From NCBI RefSeq assembly GCF_050003625.1, contig NC_134398.1, positions 109,510,171 through 109,574,170 of the forward strand: a stretch of 64,000 nucleotides of DNA, read 5' to 3'. Positions 43,666 to 56,049 of the stretch are shown here, piece after piece. Within the stretch, counting starts at the first letter, position 1. Every line of letters begins with the position of its first letter. Under the pieces are notes generated by a model. The model worked only from the letters and a program-made list of their open reading frames with translations. It was not told where the DNA came from and made no database searches. The position numbers were made by a program, and so were the translations under genes. This DNA comes from Haematobia irritans. Lineage: Eukaryota; Arthropoda; Insecta; Diptera; Muscidae.

Positions 43666-44000
43666 CGATTTATATCTTTAAGGATATTGTGCAACAGTTT
43701 GAAACGCGGAGTGCTTAATTCGCAGATCTTGTTCTTACCCTGCCAACATTTTTTGAATTTCACGGCACTTCTGAGAATCCCCGTAGTTATCTCGGATTTA
43801 TGAAAATGTGGAGTAGGGAATTTTTTGACCCTACAATAACTAGATCCCTTGTACGAAGCAATCTTTAAAGCGAAAATTTATAATGCATCTAAATTCTCTT
43901 TGAATAGTTTCATTCATAGTACAAGTATTGTGTATATATATTTGTACAGTGTAGTTTGAAAGGATATATGTATCTATGGGTAAGAAATAAATAAAAACAA
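43666..44000. repeat. LINE scrap, GGCAGGG module and TBC 3' flank (unit I)
   Basis: 43666-43737 is antisense LINE endonuclease start. 43738-43790 is the GGCAGGG module. The rest (43880-44000) is the block shared with tandem duplication B and copy 0. No gene. Confidence 0.65.
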
Positions 44001-44057
44001 ACTGTCACATATATTGGGGCCTTCAATGAAACTTTACTTAAAGCAATACTATAAGTC

Positions 44058-44063
44058 TTTATT
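44058..44063 (-). promoter_or_regulatory. Polyadenylation signal AATAAA for the TBC1D16-like exon (unit I)
   Basis: AATAAA on the minus strand 67 bases after the TAG stop. Conserved at 50755-50760 (unit II) and 57421-57426 (unit III). Confidence 0.6.
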
Positions 44064-44129
44064 AAATATTTTTATAACAGCAACGTTAACATAGAGCATA
44101 CGTAAATAATATTGTTTACTGGTGATCAT

Positions 44130-45317
44130 CTAGTCTAAGGCCAAAGAGCATTTCTCATCTTCCGTATGTCCAACACACTCTATGGCTGGTCGATGTTCAG
44201 AATCCCACATCCCGGGCCCACAGCGCTTACAAAGTCCTGCTAAGGTACATGGAATTTTAGGAAGTTGTCTGTATTGATGAAGCAATCCTCTAGCTTTTCT
44301 TAGTATTAGTTGGCCATCCATATACATAGCTAAAGAACTGAAATGCAATAGCATTTCGTCCGATTTCAGATTTTGAGCTATTACGTCATCTGCATATACA
44401 GCAATGATTGCTAAGCATAGGAAGAGATGAAAATAATCTGTTAAATAATTAGACCAACAGGCTTCCCACATGCGTATTACAACGGCTTCTGTAAACTCTC
44501 TTTTAAAACATAAAAGTAGCCATCGATGACAGAATAACAATTCGATAGCGTCACAATGTTGCTGGAGGTGAGAAAAAAATCTAGGTAACATAATTCGTAA
44601 GAGTTCTCGTAAATATTTTAGATTCCGTTCGATGTCACTATCTGTTGGTGTGCAAACAAATAAGGAGCGTTGCATAAGTCCAGCAAAACACCAAAATGTT
44701 TCTGATTCGTTTTGTATTTCACACAGTAATGGTGCCAATAAGTCACTCATGCCTTGAAAATACGAAATTCCAGGATTATAGACCGCATAGTTTAATAATA
44801 TATTTTTCATTATATCAGTATTTGAACTATTTTCCCCACAAAAAAAGGGATTTAAGCGATCAGTTCTCACTATATCTTTCTCAACTACGCACTGTACCGA
44901 TTTCCAAAAATGGAGTTGTTCTTCTGGTGACATAGAATATGTACGTCTTCTCGCAATATCATCATACTCTTGTCGCCTGATATCCATCAGCACGGCTCGA
45001 TCTTCAAAAGTTGAAGAAAATGAGTAACATCTCAGTAGAAAAGGCCAAACAGTTTTTCTTAGCCCTTTTTCGAGGCCTCCGAAAAATACACATTTACGTA
45101 ACATTAAGTCGTCATCTATTTGGCCTCTTTCATTAATTATTGTAGCATAAAAATAATTTGTTGTAATCCTTTGGACAGCTCCTTCATCTGGGTGCATTTC
45201 CGACTTTTTAACTTCAGGCCTACATACCATGAACTGTCGATATGGTAGGTGTTGTTGTTTATCTTGTCCGGACGCACTAGTTATATTATGAAGAAAGCAG
45301 TGCCATTGATGTAGTAC
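44130..45317 (-). CDS. TBC1D16: TBC1D16-like Rab GTPase-activating protein, 3' terminal exon (unit I)
   Basis: TBC-domain proteins stimulate GTP hydrolysis by Rab GTPases and so switch off membrane-traffic steps; TBC1D16 is described as a Rab4A GAP on endosomes. The exon is open from the acceptor TTTTAG|GTACTAC at 45317 (in-frame TAG just before it, so splicing is required) to TAG at 44130: 395 codons. ATG 45230 is therefore probably internal. Numbered from that ATG, the hallmarks are R58-x3-W62, V116-x2-D119-x2-R122 (the IxxDxxR arginine finger) and Y157-F-Q159 (the glutamine finger). The C-terminal part (CHRWLLLCFKREF, WEACW, YFHLFLC, GMWDS) fits TBC1D16. The N-terminal exons are not in the window next to it. 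Complete as an exon, and could function if upstream exons are supplied. Confidence 0.88.
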   Translation of the reverse strand, partial: VLHQWHCFLHNITSASGQDKQQHLPYRQFMVCRPEVKKSEMHPDEGAVQRITTNYFYATIINERGQIDDDLMLRKCVFFGGLEKGLRKTVWPFLLRCYSFSSTFEDRAVLMDIRRQEYDDIARRRTYSMSPEEQLHFWKSVQCVVEKDIVRTDRLNPFFCGENSSNTDIMKNILLNYAVYNPGISYFQGMSDLLAPLLCEIQNESETFWCFAGLMQRSLFVCTPTDSDIERNLKYLRELLRIMLPRFFSHLQQHCDAIELLFCHRWLLLCFKREFTEAVVIRMWEACWSNYLTDYFHLFLCLAIIAVYADDVIAQNLKSDEMLLHFSSLAMYMDGQLILRKARGLLHQYRQLPKIPCTLAGLCKRCGPGMWDSEHRPAIECVGHTEDEKCSLALD

Positions 45318-45917
45318 CTAAAATATTAAAAAAAAACAACAAAATTAAAACAGATTATAATCAACAATGAAAGGATATATCGTCCCCTCAATGAAACAAT
45401 AGTGTATGATTTTTTTGGTCGTTTCGAGAAAATCGAGAAAAAGTTTGAAGGTTTTGTAAAAATATTCTTTTCGGAAAACCGTCATATTTCAGAAAATTAT
45501 CGGTGTTTTCAACTTCTTGTAACTTAACTATGTGGTGGAATAATCAGACCATTGGTAGATGATATTCTACTAATCTATAATTGCAATTAAATAACATTCA
45601 AAATACCATGATATCACATAGGCTACTTTATTTATTTTAGAATCTATATGAAAATCAGTATACACTATTTTATTTTGTATGGTATACACTATTTTATTTA
45701 AATTTTTTGCGCCATTTATCATGAAGTATTTTAATTTGCCGGACGAATGTTCATGCAATAAAACAAAGTATTTGTACTAAATAATCCATTTTATTTATAA
45801 TTCAGTCATTTTTGGAAATGCAATAACACGTTGACTACAGAGCAATTCAATTAAAATTTAAAAAAAAAATACACGAATGAAAGGCAATATTAATTAATAT
45901 TCACCTTCGGGAATATA
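45318..45917 (-). other. Intron-like sequence upstream of the TBC exon
   Basis: AT-rich, with short direct repeats (GTATACACTATTTTATTT twice near 45660-45700) and no conserved ORF. It lies between the splice acceptor and the transposase-like pseudogene; the donor is not identifiable. Confidence 0.4.
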
Positions 45918-47392
45918 TTACTCTGCATCAGGCTCATCCAAGCAATTTCGATTTCCTCCAGGCTGAAGACTAAGATAAAAGGAATGAAATTCTTTGGGAA
46001 TTATATTTTTGGTGCACAGCCCCTTGAGATCGTTGTAAAGAGGATATGGTAAGCTGTTGCTTAAATTTAGAGCACAATTTTCGAGTATAACAGTTATTAT
46101 TAGTTGATTTTTTTCTTTTTCCTTCCATTAAGTCAATTGTTTGCCAATCGGAGTCCCATTTTTCTTTGTAGAGCAGCAAATGAGGTTTGACTTTCTCCAC
46201 TTTAATTTGCTTAATTTTCAACCAATTCACTGAGTCATTTCTGTTATTCTTTTTGAAAGTGTGCCCTAATCTGCTGAACCATTCCTTGATATTATAAATG
46301 TCGCTCCAGAACATTCTTTCCACAATGTATGGTTGTTTTCTTCGCAAAATTGTTGACCATTCCTCGGGAGAGTAGATAGATATATTTCGCTTGGCACGTT
46401 CAATTGTTGAGTGCATACAATCGGCCTCCATTTGTATGTGGCCGCTTTCTAAATACTTAATCGTGACAGTATTTAGATTAAAGTTACGAATTGCGTAAAA
46501 TAGAAGCGCTGCAATATAGCGACACCTATTCTGCCCACCACAACAATCACAATACAAAATTACATCCGCTACATTTTCGTCAATAAGCTCAACATTTTTA
46601 TAATTGTGGTCCCAATCTCGTCCGAACCTCTATGTCCCTGCGTTTCATCCCACAAGAAACAGTAGCCCTCCTTCGAGGCAAGATCGAAAAATGTATTGTT
46701 AAAACTGGCAAACTTCCTTGAATAATACAATGAGATTACATTGCTGCATGAGCTTGTTAAAATAGATTATAAGTCAAAAGTATATACCCTCAATTTACTA
46801 TTACTTTTTGCCTCTTCTTTATCGGCCTCCTTTTCCTCTCTAGCTCTCTTCTTATTCTGAATATGTTCATCAAATGCTTCCTGCATAATCTCCTTGTTGT
46901 CAGAGTTACGATATCGTTCGCACGTGGAACATGTATCCTTCTTCGGCTTATGAAAGCTATAGTTATATTCATTGCAGAAAATACGCCTGTATACATTTTC
47001 CTTAATGGAATTCGTCTCATGCTTTGCATTAAAGAGTTGAAACATTTTTGAAATGTTTAAATTAGAAGCAAGGGTTTTGATTTCGATCGAGTATAGTGGC
47101 TCTCCACAGCCGGAAACGATTCAATATGGTCCTTAATTATTCTCCTTGGTTCTTCATCCATTTTTTTATGATGCCCATGGCGCCCTCGTTTATCTATAAC
47201 TTCACGACATTGAGTTTTGTTAATGAAAACCGAAATAGCTCCATCAGATATATTAAGTGTTTTCAGAAAGAATTGCTTGCATACTTGTTTAGACCTCAGA
47301 TTGTATCTTAGTGTCTTGGCTCCACCAACAAGAGCCATAGTTAAGTTTTCCGGACCGCCTTTTCTTCGTCCTATTATTTTGCATCCATGCAT
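45918..47392 (-). pseudogene. Transposase-like pseudogene with YCDCCGGQNR motif (unit I)
   Basis: About 490 codons in pieces on the minus strand. Order: RKGGPENLTM and VCKQFFLKTLNIS (from 47392), ESHYTRSK, a frameshift at about 47070, KDTCSTCERYRN (zinc-type CxxC), YTFDL followed by TAA at 46767, WDETQGHRG, a frameshift near 46600, YCDCCGGQNRCRY, ESGHIQMEAD, IYSPEEWSTIL, another frameshift near 46020, and an EPDAE C-terminus ending 45918. Insect relatives with DLQ...SDNCGGQN...GHS patterns look like RNase H-fold transposases or domesticated copies (possibly a DUF7869-type domain). I cannot name the superfamily, and no TIRs were found. The main lesions are shared by all three units. Confidence 0.7.
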
Positions 47393-48663
47393 GCGTATTC
47401 ATCTGCAACATTTAATTTACCGTAAATGTATAAAACTAACCATGAATAACACAAATCGTTCCGTACGGATTTACCTTCCCCTTGCGAGTAGGAAGGTAAT
47501 CGTACAAACGAACGGGAATGAGATACCGTAGCACGAGATACTCAGGCTCATGCACAACGACGACAAAATATAGTATATAGCACATGCGACCAGACACGAA
47601 CTGGAATATCGACAAAGAGACAGAATTATTCACATCCAACATCGTGAAAATTAGGTTTGCCACAGAACTGATCGTTTGAGGAATACAGCTCAGAGACAGT
47701 TGAGTATAAAAGATATATACAGTGGGGAGCAAAACCAAGTAAATGTTTCCAACTTGTTCATTATTTACAAGATAAAAAAGTGTTTATTGAGTCCAATTGC
47801 TACAAACTTTATTACGTTTATACTTTATTTCCTGTCAAACAAAACTGTACATTCAGATAAATTATATACCCATACAACTGCATTAATTAAATTAATATAA
47901 TTTTTATGCACTTAATGCATAATATATTAAAATCAAATATTTTAGTATTTAGCTCATAGTCCTATTTTTTAACTCGTCTTGACGTACTTCTATTAAGTTT
48001 TTTATTATTTCTTCTGGATATCATCGCTTTTTTTTGGTGCTACGCTTCATTGCCGAAGGTGAATACCAAAAAGGGTGTAGGAAAAGATCGATTCTTATCT
48101 GTGGCCCAATGTAGCCTGAGAAGTCATAAACATATTTGAAGAACACCTATGCCCGAAGTGGATATATTTCATCAAAACGGAAGAAGAAAAAAAGAAATTT
48201 TCATTAGCTTTTTACGCCACGCAGGACACATGGCCACATTATTGCTCTTTTAAGGAACAAGTAGCTATACTAAAACAGGAAGGGATACTATAGTTTAAAT
48301 GTAAAGCCCTCATTTTTGTAAATATGAAAGAATTTTTAAAATATGTACAGGTCTGTGACCATGCCTGAAAACTACTACAGTGATTAGGAAATATTTTTAC
48401 TATTCGAAGTTCCATGTTTTTAGAATATACTCCGAAACCCACTTGTTCATACAATTTGGAGACATCAGTGTAGAAATCTATATAACGAAAATCGTCCCAT
48501 GTAGTTACACCAATGATTCTTATTCCTTATTTGTCGCCGTATTATTTTATATTCATCTCATCCTATAATTTAGAGGGAATTCGGAGGAATGTAAAAAGAG
48601 ATATGGGCCCGTAAGATCAATTCACTTTTTACTTTGAAAATTCCAAAAGCATATGTTTTTTAT

Positions 48664-49150
48664 TAGAGAAGTGCGCGTGACACGCGTGAATCACGTGACT
48701 CGTGAACAAAATCTGAAGAAACTTTCGTGAATGTGACTAAAAATAATAAGTCGCGCGTGAGCGTGCGTGTGAAATAAAATCGGTTTGTGAATGTGCATGA
48801 ATAAAATTTCTGCAAAATCACGCTCACGATAAAAAATCAAGATTTAATTCTTTCTGATATGACAACTGAATTCTATTTAACTGTCGAACTATATCCTATT
48901 TATTAATTTTGTTACCTTTCCTCTTTCCCGGTTGGAAAATGTCGTGAGTCACGTTAATTGTCGTGAATCGTGCGTGAGTCTTTAAAAGTAGTTCGTGCGT
49001 GAGCGTGAGTTAGTACCGGTTTACATTTCGTGAACGTGCGTGAGTGTGAGTGGCTACCAAACATATCGTTCGTGAGCGTGCGTGAACAAACATTTTGCTT
49101 CGTGAATGTGCGTGAGCTTGAATGAAATTTCACTCACGCGCACACCTCTA
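48664..49150. mobile_element. hAT MITE (unit II)
   Basis: Copy of 41986-42472 multiplied by the tandem duplication, with the same TTTTTTAT flanks. It has two single-base differences near 48750-48772. Confidence 0.92.
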
Positions 49151-49327
49151 TTTTTTATATATTCTATTTGTGCCGCTAAATTAATTTTGTCATTTCATTT
49201 TGTTCTACTTTGTTTTGTTTTGCTGTTGGCAATACTAGAGAAATTGCATCAAATTTCGATTGACAATTTTTTCGATACGATTATGAATTCGATATCGATT
49301 AGCCTCCTGTAGGACATATTGTCCAAT

Positions 49328-49771
49328 AAAATTAAAATGCTGCATCGAATTCAACGCCAAAAACAAGTTTCAAAGATTTCCCAATCGTATCCAATACAAT
49401 GAAGAGAAAAATAATAGAGAAAAGAAAGTCCAAAAAGCAGTGGCAACTATCTAATCTCCCGAAGACAAAAGTCGACTAAATTAGACAACGTCTGAACTCA
49501 AAAAAGTTCTACAAACAATACATGATGAACAAATTGAAGGGGAAAATCTCAATTTTGGCCCAACTAAGTCAAGTGAAATTACTAAGAACCTAAATCTGAA
49601 CTATAAAACAATTTATCCAATTCAGAAGAGTGACAATGCATGGACAAAAAACAACACTGAAAAAATTGAAACATTCGCTGACCATTTGTACAATGTATTC
49701 ACTCCCAACAGTTGCGAAGAAACTCCGGAATATATTAAAACTTTTTTTTCACTAAAAACGAAATTACACAT
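49328..49771 (+). pseudogene. Jockey-like LINE ORF2 scrap (unit II)
   Basis: As 42650-43073, but retaining the 20-bp segment AGTGGCAACTATCTAATCTC that extends a KSKKQWQLSNLPKTK reading. Confidence 0.55.
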
Positions 49772-50360
49772 CCCAGCAAAAAAATTTGGAAGTTCTTCCA
49801 AAGGCACAACTTTAAAAACACTTCCAGAAGATGCACTCCCCATGATGTTCCTTATTTTAACTATCCAGGAAGTTCTTTTAATTCAATTTTTTATAACTTG
49901 TTTTTTTTCATACTTTTAATGGGTAATTTTAACTGTTTTGTTTCAAATAGGTTAAAAACAGAATAAGAATTCATAAAATTGTACAAATCATTTAAATTTT
50001 GTCGAAAAAAATGCTAAATCCAGTCTGAAAAAACATATGCACTAACTTATAATACCCTGTTCCACAGTGTGGAGCAGGGTATAAAAATTGTGTTTCCGGC
50101 AAGTGTTAGAATCCATTAAAAATTATAAAAAACTATAAAAATTATTTGACAAAATATCGCAGAATTTTTTAATTTACATCCAAAACATTGAATTCGGATC
50201 ACACCTAAGGAAGTGATGCAAATTCAGTGCAACGGCTGTTGAAATGGAGGACTTCCGTCCTATTACAAGCCCATGTTAAATTCATAGCTTCTGCGTCAAT
50301 TTTGCACCACTTCCGGATCCAAAGAGGACATTTTCATTACTTTTTTGGCGACCCTTTTTT
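49772..50360 (+). repeat. CCCAGC...GGCGACC interspersed repeat (unit II), with 50-bp hairpin end at 50034-50083
   Basis: As in unit I, and carrying the same 50-bp hairpin insertion between A-runs. Non-coding. Confidence 0.75.
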
Positions 50361-50764
50361 CTCGATTTATATCTTTAAGGATATTGTGCAACAGTTTGAA
50401 ACGCGGAGTGCTTAATTCGCAGATCTTGTTCTTACCCTGCCAACATTTTTTGAATTTCACGGCACTTCTGAGAATCCCCGTAGTTATCTCGGATTTATGA
50501 AAATGTGGAGTAGGGAATTTTTTGACCCTACAATAACTAGATCCCTTGTACGAAGCAATCTTTAAAGCGAAAATTTATAATGCATCTAAATTCTCTTTGA
50601 ATAGTTTCATTCATAGTACAAGTATTGTGTATATATATTTGTACAGTGTAGTTTGAAAGGATATATGTATCTATGGGTAAGAAATAAATAAAAACAAACT
50701 GTCACATATATTGGGGCCTTCAATGAAACTTTACTTAAAGCAATACTATAAGTCTTTATTAAAT

Positions 50765-50832
50765 ATTTTTATATTTTTTATATTTTTATATTTTTTATAT
50801 TTTATATTTTATATTTTTTATATATTTTTATA
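50765..50832. repeat. TTTTTATAT-type low-complexity expansion (unit II only)
   Basis: Irregular TATTTTTTATA repeats replace the AACAGCAACGTTAACATAGAGC segment that follows the poly(A) signal region in units I and III. Confidence 0.85.
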
Positions 50833-50853
50833 ATATTGTTTACTGGTGATCAT

Positions 50854-52040
50854 CTAGTCTAAGGCCAAAGAGCATTTCTCATCTTCCGTATGTCCAACAC
50901 ACTCTATGGCTGGTCGATGTTCAGAATCCCACATCCCGGGCCCACAGCGCTTACAAAGTCCTGCTAAGGTACATGGAATTTTAGGAAGTTGTCTGTATTG
51001 ATGAAGCAATCCTCTAGCTTTTCTTAGTATTAGTTGGCCATCCATATACATAGCTAAAGAACTGAAATGCAATAGCATTTCGTCCGATTTCAGATTTTGA
51101 GCTATTACGTCATCTGCATATACAGCAATGATTGCTAAGCATAGGAAGAGATGAAAATAATCTGTTAAATAATTAGACCAACAGGCTTCCCACATGCGTA
51201 TTACAACGGCTTCTGTAAACTCTCTTTTAAAACATAAAAGTAGCCATCGATGACAGAATAACAATTCGATAGCGTCACAATGTTGCTGGAGGTGAGAAAA
51301 AAATCTAGGTAACATAATTCGTAAGAGTTCTCGTAAATATTTTAGATTCCGTTCGATGTCACTATCTGTTGGTGTGCAAACAAATAAGGAGCGTTGCATA
51401 AGTCCAGCAAAACACCAAAATGTTTCTGATTCGTTTTGTATTTCACACAGTAATGGTGCCAATAAGTCACTCATGCCTTGAAAATACGAAATTCCAGGAT
51501 TATAGACCGCATAGTTTAATAATATATTTTTCATTATATCAGTATTTGAACTATTTTCCCCACAAAAAAGGGATTTAAGCGATCAGTTCTCACTATATCT
51601 TTCTCAACTACGCACTGTACCGATTTCCAAAAATGGAGTTGTTCTTCTGGTGACATAGAATATGTACGTCTTCTCGCAATATCATCATACTCTTGTCGCC
51701 TGATATCCATCAGCACGGCTCGATCTTCAAAAGTTGAAGAAAATGAGTAACATCTCAGTAGAAAAGGCCAAACAGTTTTTCTTAGCCCTTTTTCGAGGCC
51801 TCCGAAAAATACACATTTACGTAACATTAAGTCGTCATCTATTTGGCCTCTTTCATTAATTATTGTAGCATAAAAATAATTTGTTGTAATCCTTTGGACA
51901 GCTCCTTCATCTGGGTGCATTTCCGACTTTTTAACTTCAGGCCTACATACCATGAACTGTCGATATGGTAGGTGTTGTTGTTTATCTTGTCCGGACGCAC
52001 TAGTTATATTATGAAGAAAGCAGTGCCATTGATGTAGTAC
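50854..52040 (-). pseudogene. TBC1D16: TBC1D16-like exon with 1-bp frameshift (unit II)
   Basis: Same exon as unit I (acceptor at 52040, stop at 50854), but the A-run at 51563-51568 has six A instead of seven. The frame shifts just after DRLNPFF (before the YFQ glutamine finger) and ends at a stop at 51534. The rest (50854-51534) remains open but detached. Translation would lose most of the TBC domain. A homopolymer assembly error is possible. All other bases I compared match units I and III closely. Confidence 0.82.
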
Positions 52041-52639
52041 CTAAAATATTAAAAAAAAACAACAAAATTAAAACAGATTATAATCAACAATGAAAGGATA
52101 TATCGTCCCCTCAATGAAACAATAGTGTATGATTTTTTTGGTCGTTTCGAGAAAATCGAGAAAAAGTTTGAAGGTTTTGTAAAAATATACTTTTCGGAAA
52201 ACCGTCATATTTCAGAAAATTATCGGTGTTTTCAACTTCTTGTAACTTAACTATGTGGTGGAATAATCAGACCATTGGTAGATGATATTCTACTAATCTA
52301 TAATTGCAATTAAATAACATTCAAAATACCATGATATCACATAGGCTACTTTATTTATTTTAGAATCTATATGAAAATCAGTATACACTATTTTATTTTG
52401 TATGGTATACACTATTTTATTTAAATTTTTTGCGCCATTTATCATGAAGTATTTTAATTTGCCGGACGAATGTTCATGCAATAAAACAAAGTATTTGTAC
52501 TAAATAATCCATTTTATTTATAATTCAGTCATTTTTGGAAATGCAATAACACGTTGACTACAGAGCAATTCAATTAAAATTTAAAAAAAAATACACGAAT
52601 GAAAGGCAATATTAATTAATATTCACCTTCGGGAATATA

Positions 52640-54114
52640 TTACTCTGCATCAGGCTCATCCAAGCAATTTCGATTTCCTCCAGGCTGAAGACTAAGATAA
52701 AAGGAATGAAATTCTTTGGGAATTATATTTTTGGTGCACAGCCCCTTGAGATCGTTGTAAAGAGGATATGGTAAGCTGTTGCTTAAATTTAGAGCACAAT
52801 TTTCGAGTATAACAGTTATTATTAGTTGATTTTTTTCTTTTTCCTTCCATTAAGTCAATTGTTTGCCAATCGGAGTCCCATTTTTCTTTGTAGAGCAGCA
52901 AATGAGGTTTGACTTTCTCCACTTTAATTTGCTTAATTTTCAACCAATTCACTGAGTCATTTCTGTTATTCTTTTTGAAAGTGTGCCCTAATCTGCTGAA
53001 CCATTCCTTGATATTATAAATGTCGCTCCAGAACATTCTTTCCACAATGTATGGTTGTTTTCTTCGCAAAATTGTTGACCATTCCTCGGGAGAGTAGATA
53101 GATATATTTCGCTTGGCACGTTCAATTGTTGAGTGCATACAATCGGCCTCCATTTGTATGTGGCCGCTTTCTAAATACTTAATCGTGACAGTATTTAGAT
53201 TAAAGTTACGAATTGCGTAAAATAGAAGCGCTGCAATATAGCGACACCTATTCTGCCCACCACAACAATCACAATACAAAATTACATCCGCTACATTTTC
53301 GTCAATAAGCTCAACATTTTTATAATTGTGGTCCCAATCTCGTCCGAACCTCTATGTCCCTGCGTTTCATCCCACAAGAAACAGTAGCCCTCCTTCGAGG
53401 CAAGATCGAAAAATGTATTGTTAAAACTGGCAAACTTCCTTGAATAATACAATGAGATTACATTGCTGCATGAGCTTGTTAAAATAGATTATAAGTCAAA
53501 AGTATATACCCTCAATTTACTATTACTTTTTGCCTCTTCTTTATCGGCCTCCTTTTCCTCTCTAGCTCTCTTCTTATTCTGAATATGTTCATCAAATGCT
53601 TCCTGCATAATCTCCTTGTTGTCAGAGTTACGATATCGTTCGCACGTGGAACATGTATCCTTCTTCGGCTTATGAAAGCTATAGTTATATTCATTGCAGA
53701 AAATACGCCTGTATACATTTTCCTTAATGGAATTCGTCTCATGCTTTGCATTAAAGAGTTGAAACATTTTTGAAATGTTTAAATTAGAAGCAAGGGTTTT
53801 GATTTCGATCGAGTATAGTGGCTCTCCACAGCCGGAAACGATTCAATATGGTCCTTAATTATTCTCCTTGGTTCTTCATCCATTTTTTTATGATGCCCAT
53901 GGCGCCCTCGTTTATCTATAACTTCACGACATTGAGTTTTGTTAATGAAAACCGAAATAGCTCCATCAGATATATTAAGTGTTTTCAGAAAGAATTGCTT
54001 GCATACTTGTTTAGACCTCAGATTGTATCTTAGTGTCTTGGCTCCACCAACAAGAGCCATAGTTAAGTTTTCCGGACCGCCTTTTCTTCGTCCTATTATT
54101 TTGCATCCATGCAT
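52640..54114 (-). pseudogene. Transposase-like pseudogene (unit II)
   Basis: Equivalent of 45918-47392 with the same TAA after YTFDL and the same frame breaks, so it was already dead when the unit was duplicated. No additional lesion noticed. Confidence 0.7.
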
Positions 54115-55385
54115 GCGTATTCATCTGCAACATTTAATTTACCGTAAATGTATAAAACTAACCATGAATAACACAAATCGTTCCGTACGGATTTACCTTC
54201 CCCTTGCGAGTAGGAAGGTAATCGTACAAACGAACGGGAATGAGATACCGTAGCACGAGATACTCAGGCTCATGCACAACGACGACAAAATATAGTATAT
54301 AGCACATGCGACCAGACACGAACTGGAATATCGACAAAGAGACAGAATTATTCACATCCAACATCGTGAAAATTAGGTTTGCCACAGAACTGATCGTTTG
54401 AGGAATACAGCTCAGAGACAGTTGAGTATAAAAGATATATACAGTGGGGAGCAAAACCAAGTAAATGTTTCCAACTTGTTCATTATTTACAAGATAAAAA
54501 AGTGTTTATTGAGTCCAATTGCTACAAACTTTATTACGTTTATACTTTATTTCCTGTCAAACAAAACTGTACATTCAGATAAATTATATACCCATACAAC
54601 TGCATTAATTAAATTAATATAATTTTTATGCACTTAATGCATAATATATTAAAATCAAATATTTTAGTATTTAGCTCATAGTCCTATTTTTTAACTCGTC
54701 TTGACGTACTTCTATTAAGTTTTTTATTATTTCTTCTGGATATCATCGCTTTTTTTTGGTGCTACGCTTCATTGCCGAAGGTGAATACCAAAAAGGGTGT
54801 AGGAAAAGATCGATTCTTATCTGTGGCCCAGTGTAGCCTGAGAAGTCATAAACATATTTGAAGAACACCTATGCCCGAAGTGGATATATTTCATCAAAAC
54901 GGAAGAAGAAAAAAAGAAATTTTCATTAGCTTTTTACGCCACGCAGGACACATGGCCACATTATTGCTCTTTTAAGGAACAAGTAGCTATACTAAAACAG
55001 GAAGGGATACTATAGTTTAAATGTAAAGCCCTCATTTTTGTAAATATGAAAGAATTTTTAAAATATGTACAGGTCTGTGACCATGCCTGAAAACTACTAC
55101 AGTGATTAGGAAATATTTTTACTATTCGAAGTTCCATGTTTTTAGAATATACTCCGAAACCCACTTGTTCATACAATTTGGAGACATCAGTGTAGAAATC
55201 TATATAACGAAAATCGTCCCATGTAGTTACACCAATGATTCTTATTCCTTATTTGTCGCCGTATTATTTTATATTCATCTCATCCTATAATTTAGAGGGA
55301 ATTCGGAGGAATGTAAAAAGAGATATGGGCCCGTAAGATCAATTCACTTTTTACTTTGAAAATTCCAAAAGCATATGTTTTTTAT

Positions 55386-55872
55386 TAGAGAAGTGCGCGT
55401 GACACGCGTGAATCACGTGACTCGTGAACAAAATCTGAAGAAACTTTCGTGAATGTGACTAAAAATAATAAGTCGCGCGTGAGCGTGCGTGTGAAATAAA
55501 ATCGGTTTGTGAATGTGCATGAATAAAATTTCTGCAAAATCACGCTCACGATAAAAAATCAAGATTTAATTCTTTCTGATATGACAACTGAATTCTATTT
55601 AACTGTCGAACTATATCCTATTTATTAATTTTGTTACCTTTCCTCTTTCCCGGTTGGAAAATGTCGTGAGTCACGTTAATTGTCGTGAATCGTGCGTGAG
55701 TCTTTAAAAGTAGTTCGTGCGTGAGCGTGAGTTAGTACCGGTTTACATTTCGTGAACGTGCGTGAGTGTGAGTGGCTACCAAACATATCGTTCGTGAGCG
55801 TGCGTGAACAAACATTTTGCTTCGTGAATGTGCGTGAGCTTGAATGAAATTTCACTCACGCGCACACCTCTA
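55386..55872. mobile_element. hAT MITE (unit III)
   Basis: Copy of 41986-42472 with the same 8-bp TTTTTTAT flanks; multiplied by duplication and not by transposition. Confidence 0.92.
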
Positions 55873-56049
55873 TTTTTTATATATTCTATTTGTGCCGCTA
55901 AATTAATTTTGTCATTTCATTTTGTTCTACTTTGTTTTGTTTTGCTGTTGGCAATACTAGAGAAATTGCATCAAATTTCGATTGACAATTTTTTCGATAC
56001 GATTATGAATTCGATATCGATTAGCCTCCTGTAGGACATATTGTCCAAT

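Larger units (their letters stand above)
41685..48362. repeat. Tandem array unit I (about 6.68 kb)
   Basis: Begins in the inverted LINE RNase H (GCCTGAAAACTACTAC) and ends GTCTGTGACCAT. Contents in order: LINE scrap, hAT MITE, Jockey-like scrap, CCCAGC repeat with a 50-bp hairpin end, LINE scrap and module, TBC1D16-like exon (-), transposase-like pseudogene (-), and a ~900-bp tail (47460-48362) with no clear gene. The tail has a TATAAAAG box at 47705 but nothing I can name downstream. Confidence 0.95.
48363..55084. repeat. Tandem array unit II (about 6.72 kb)
   Basis: Same content and order as unit I; begins GCCTGAAAACTACTAC directly after CTGTGACCAT of unit I. Unit-specific changes: a TTTTTATAT-rich expansion at 50765-50832 replacing the TBC 3' flank, the 1-bp deletion in the TBC exon, and 20 bp (49439-49458) shared with unit III but absent from I. 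The tail 54180-55084 has no clear gene. Confidence 0.95.

Noticed and set aside
44696..44935. 79-codon plus-strand ORF over the TBC exon (and 58059-58298)
   Set aside because: Antisense shadow of the TBC reading frame with no independent features.
45228..45230. ATG 45230 as the start codon of the TBC gene
   Set aside because: The frame is open 87 bases further to a good splice acceptor with an in-frame stop right behind it, so this methionine is probably internal to an exon.
47436..47738. 100-codon hydrophobic ORF in each unit tail
   Set aside because: Not preserved in relic copy 0 beyond shared nucleotides, low-complexity hydrophobic content, no start context or domain; treated as a chance frame.
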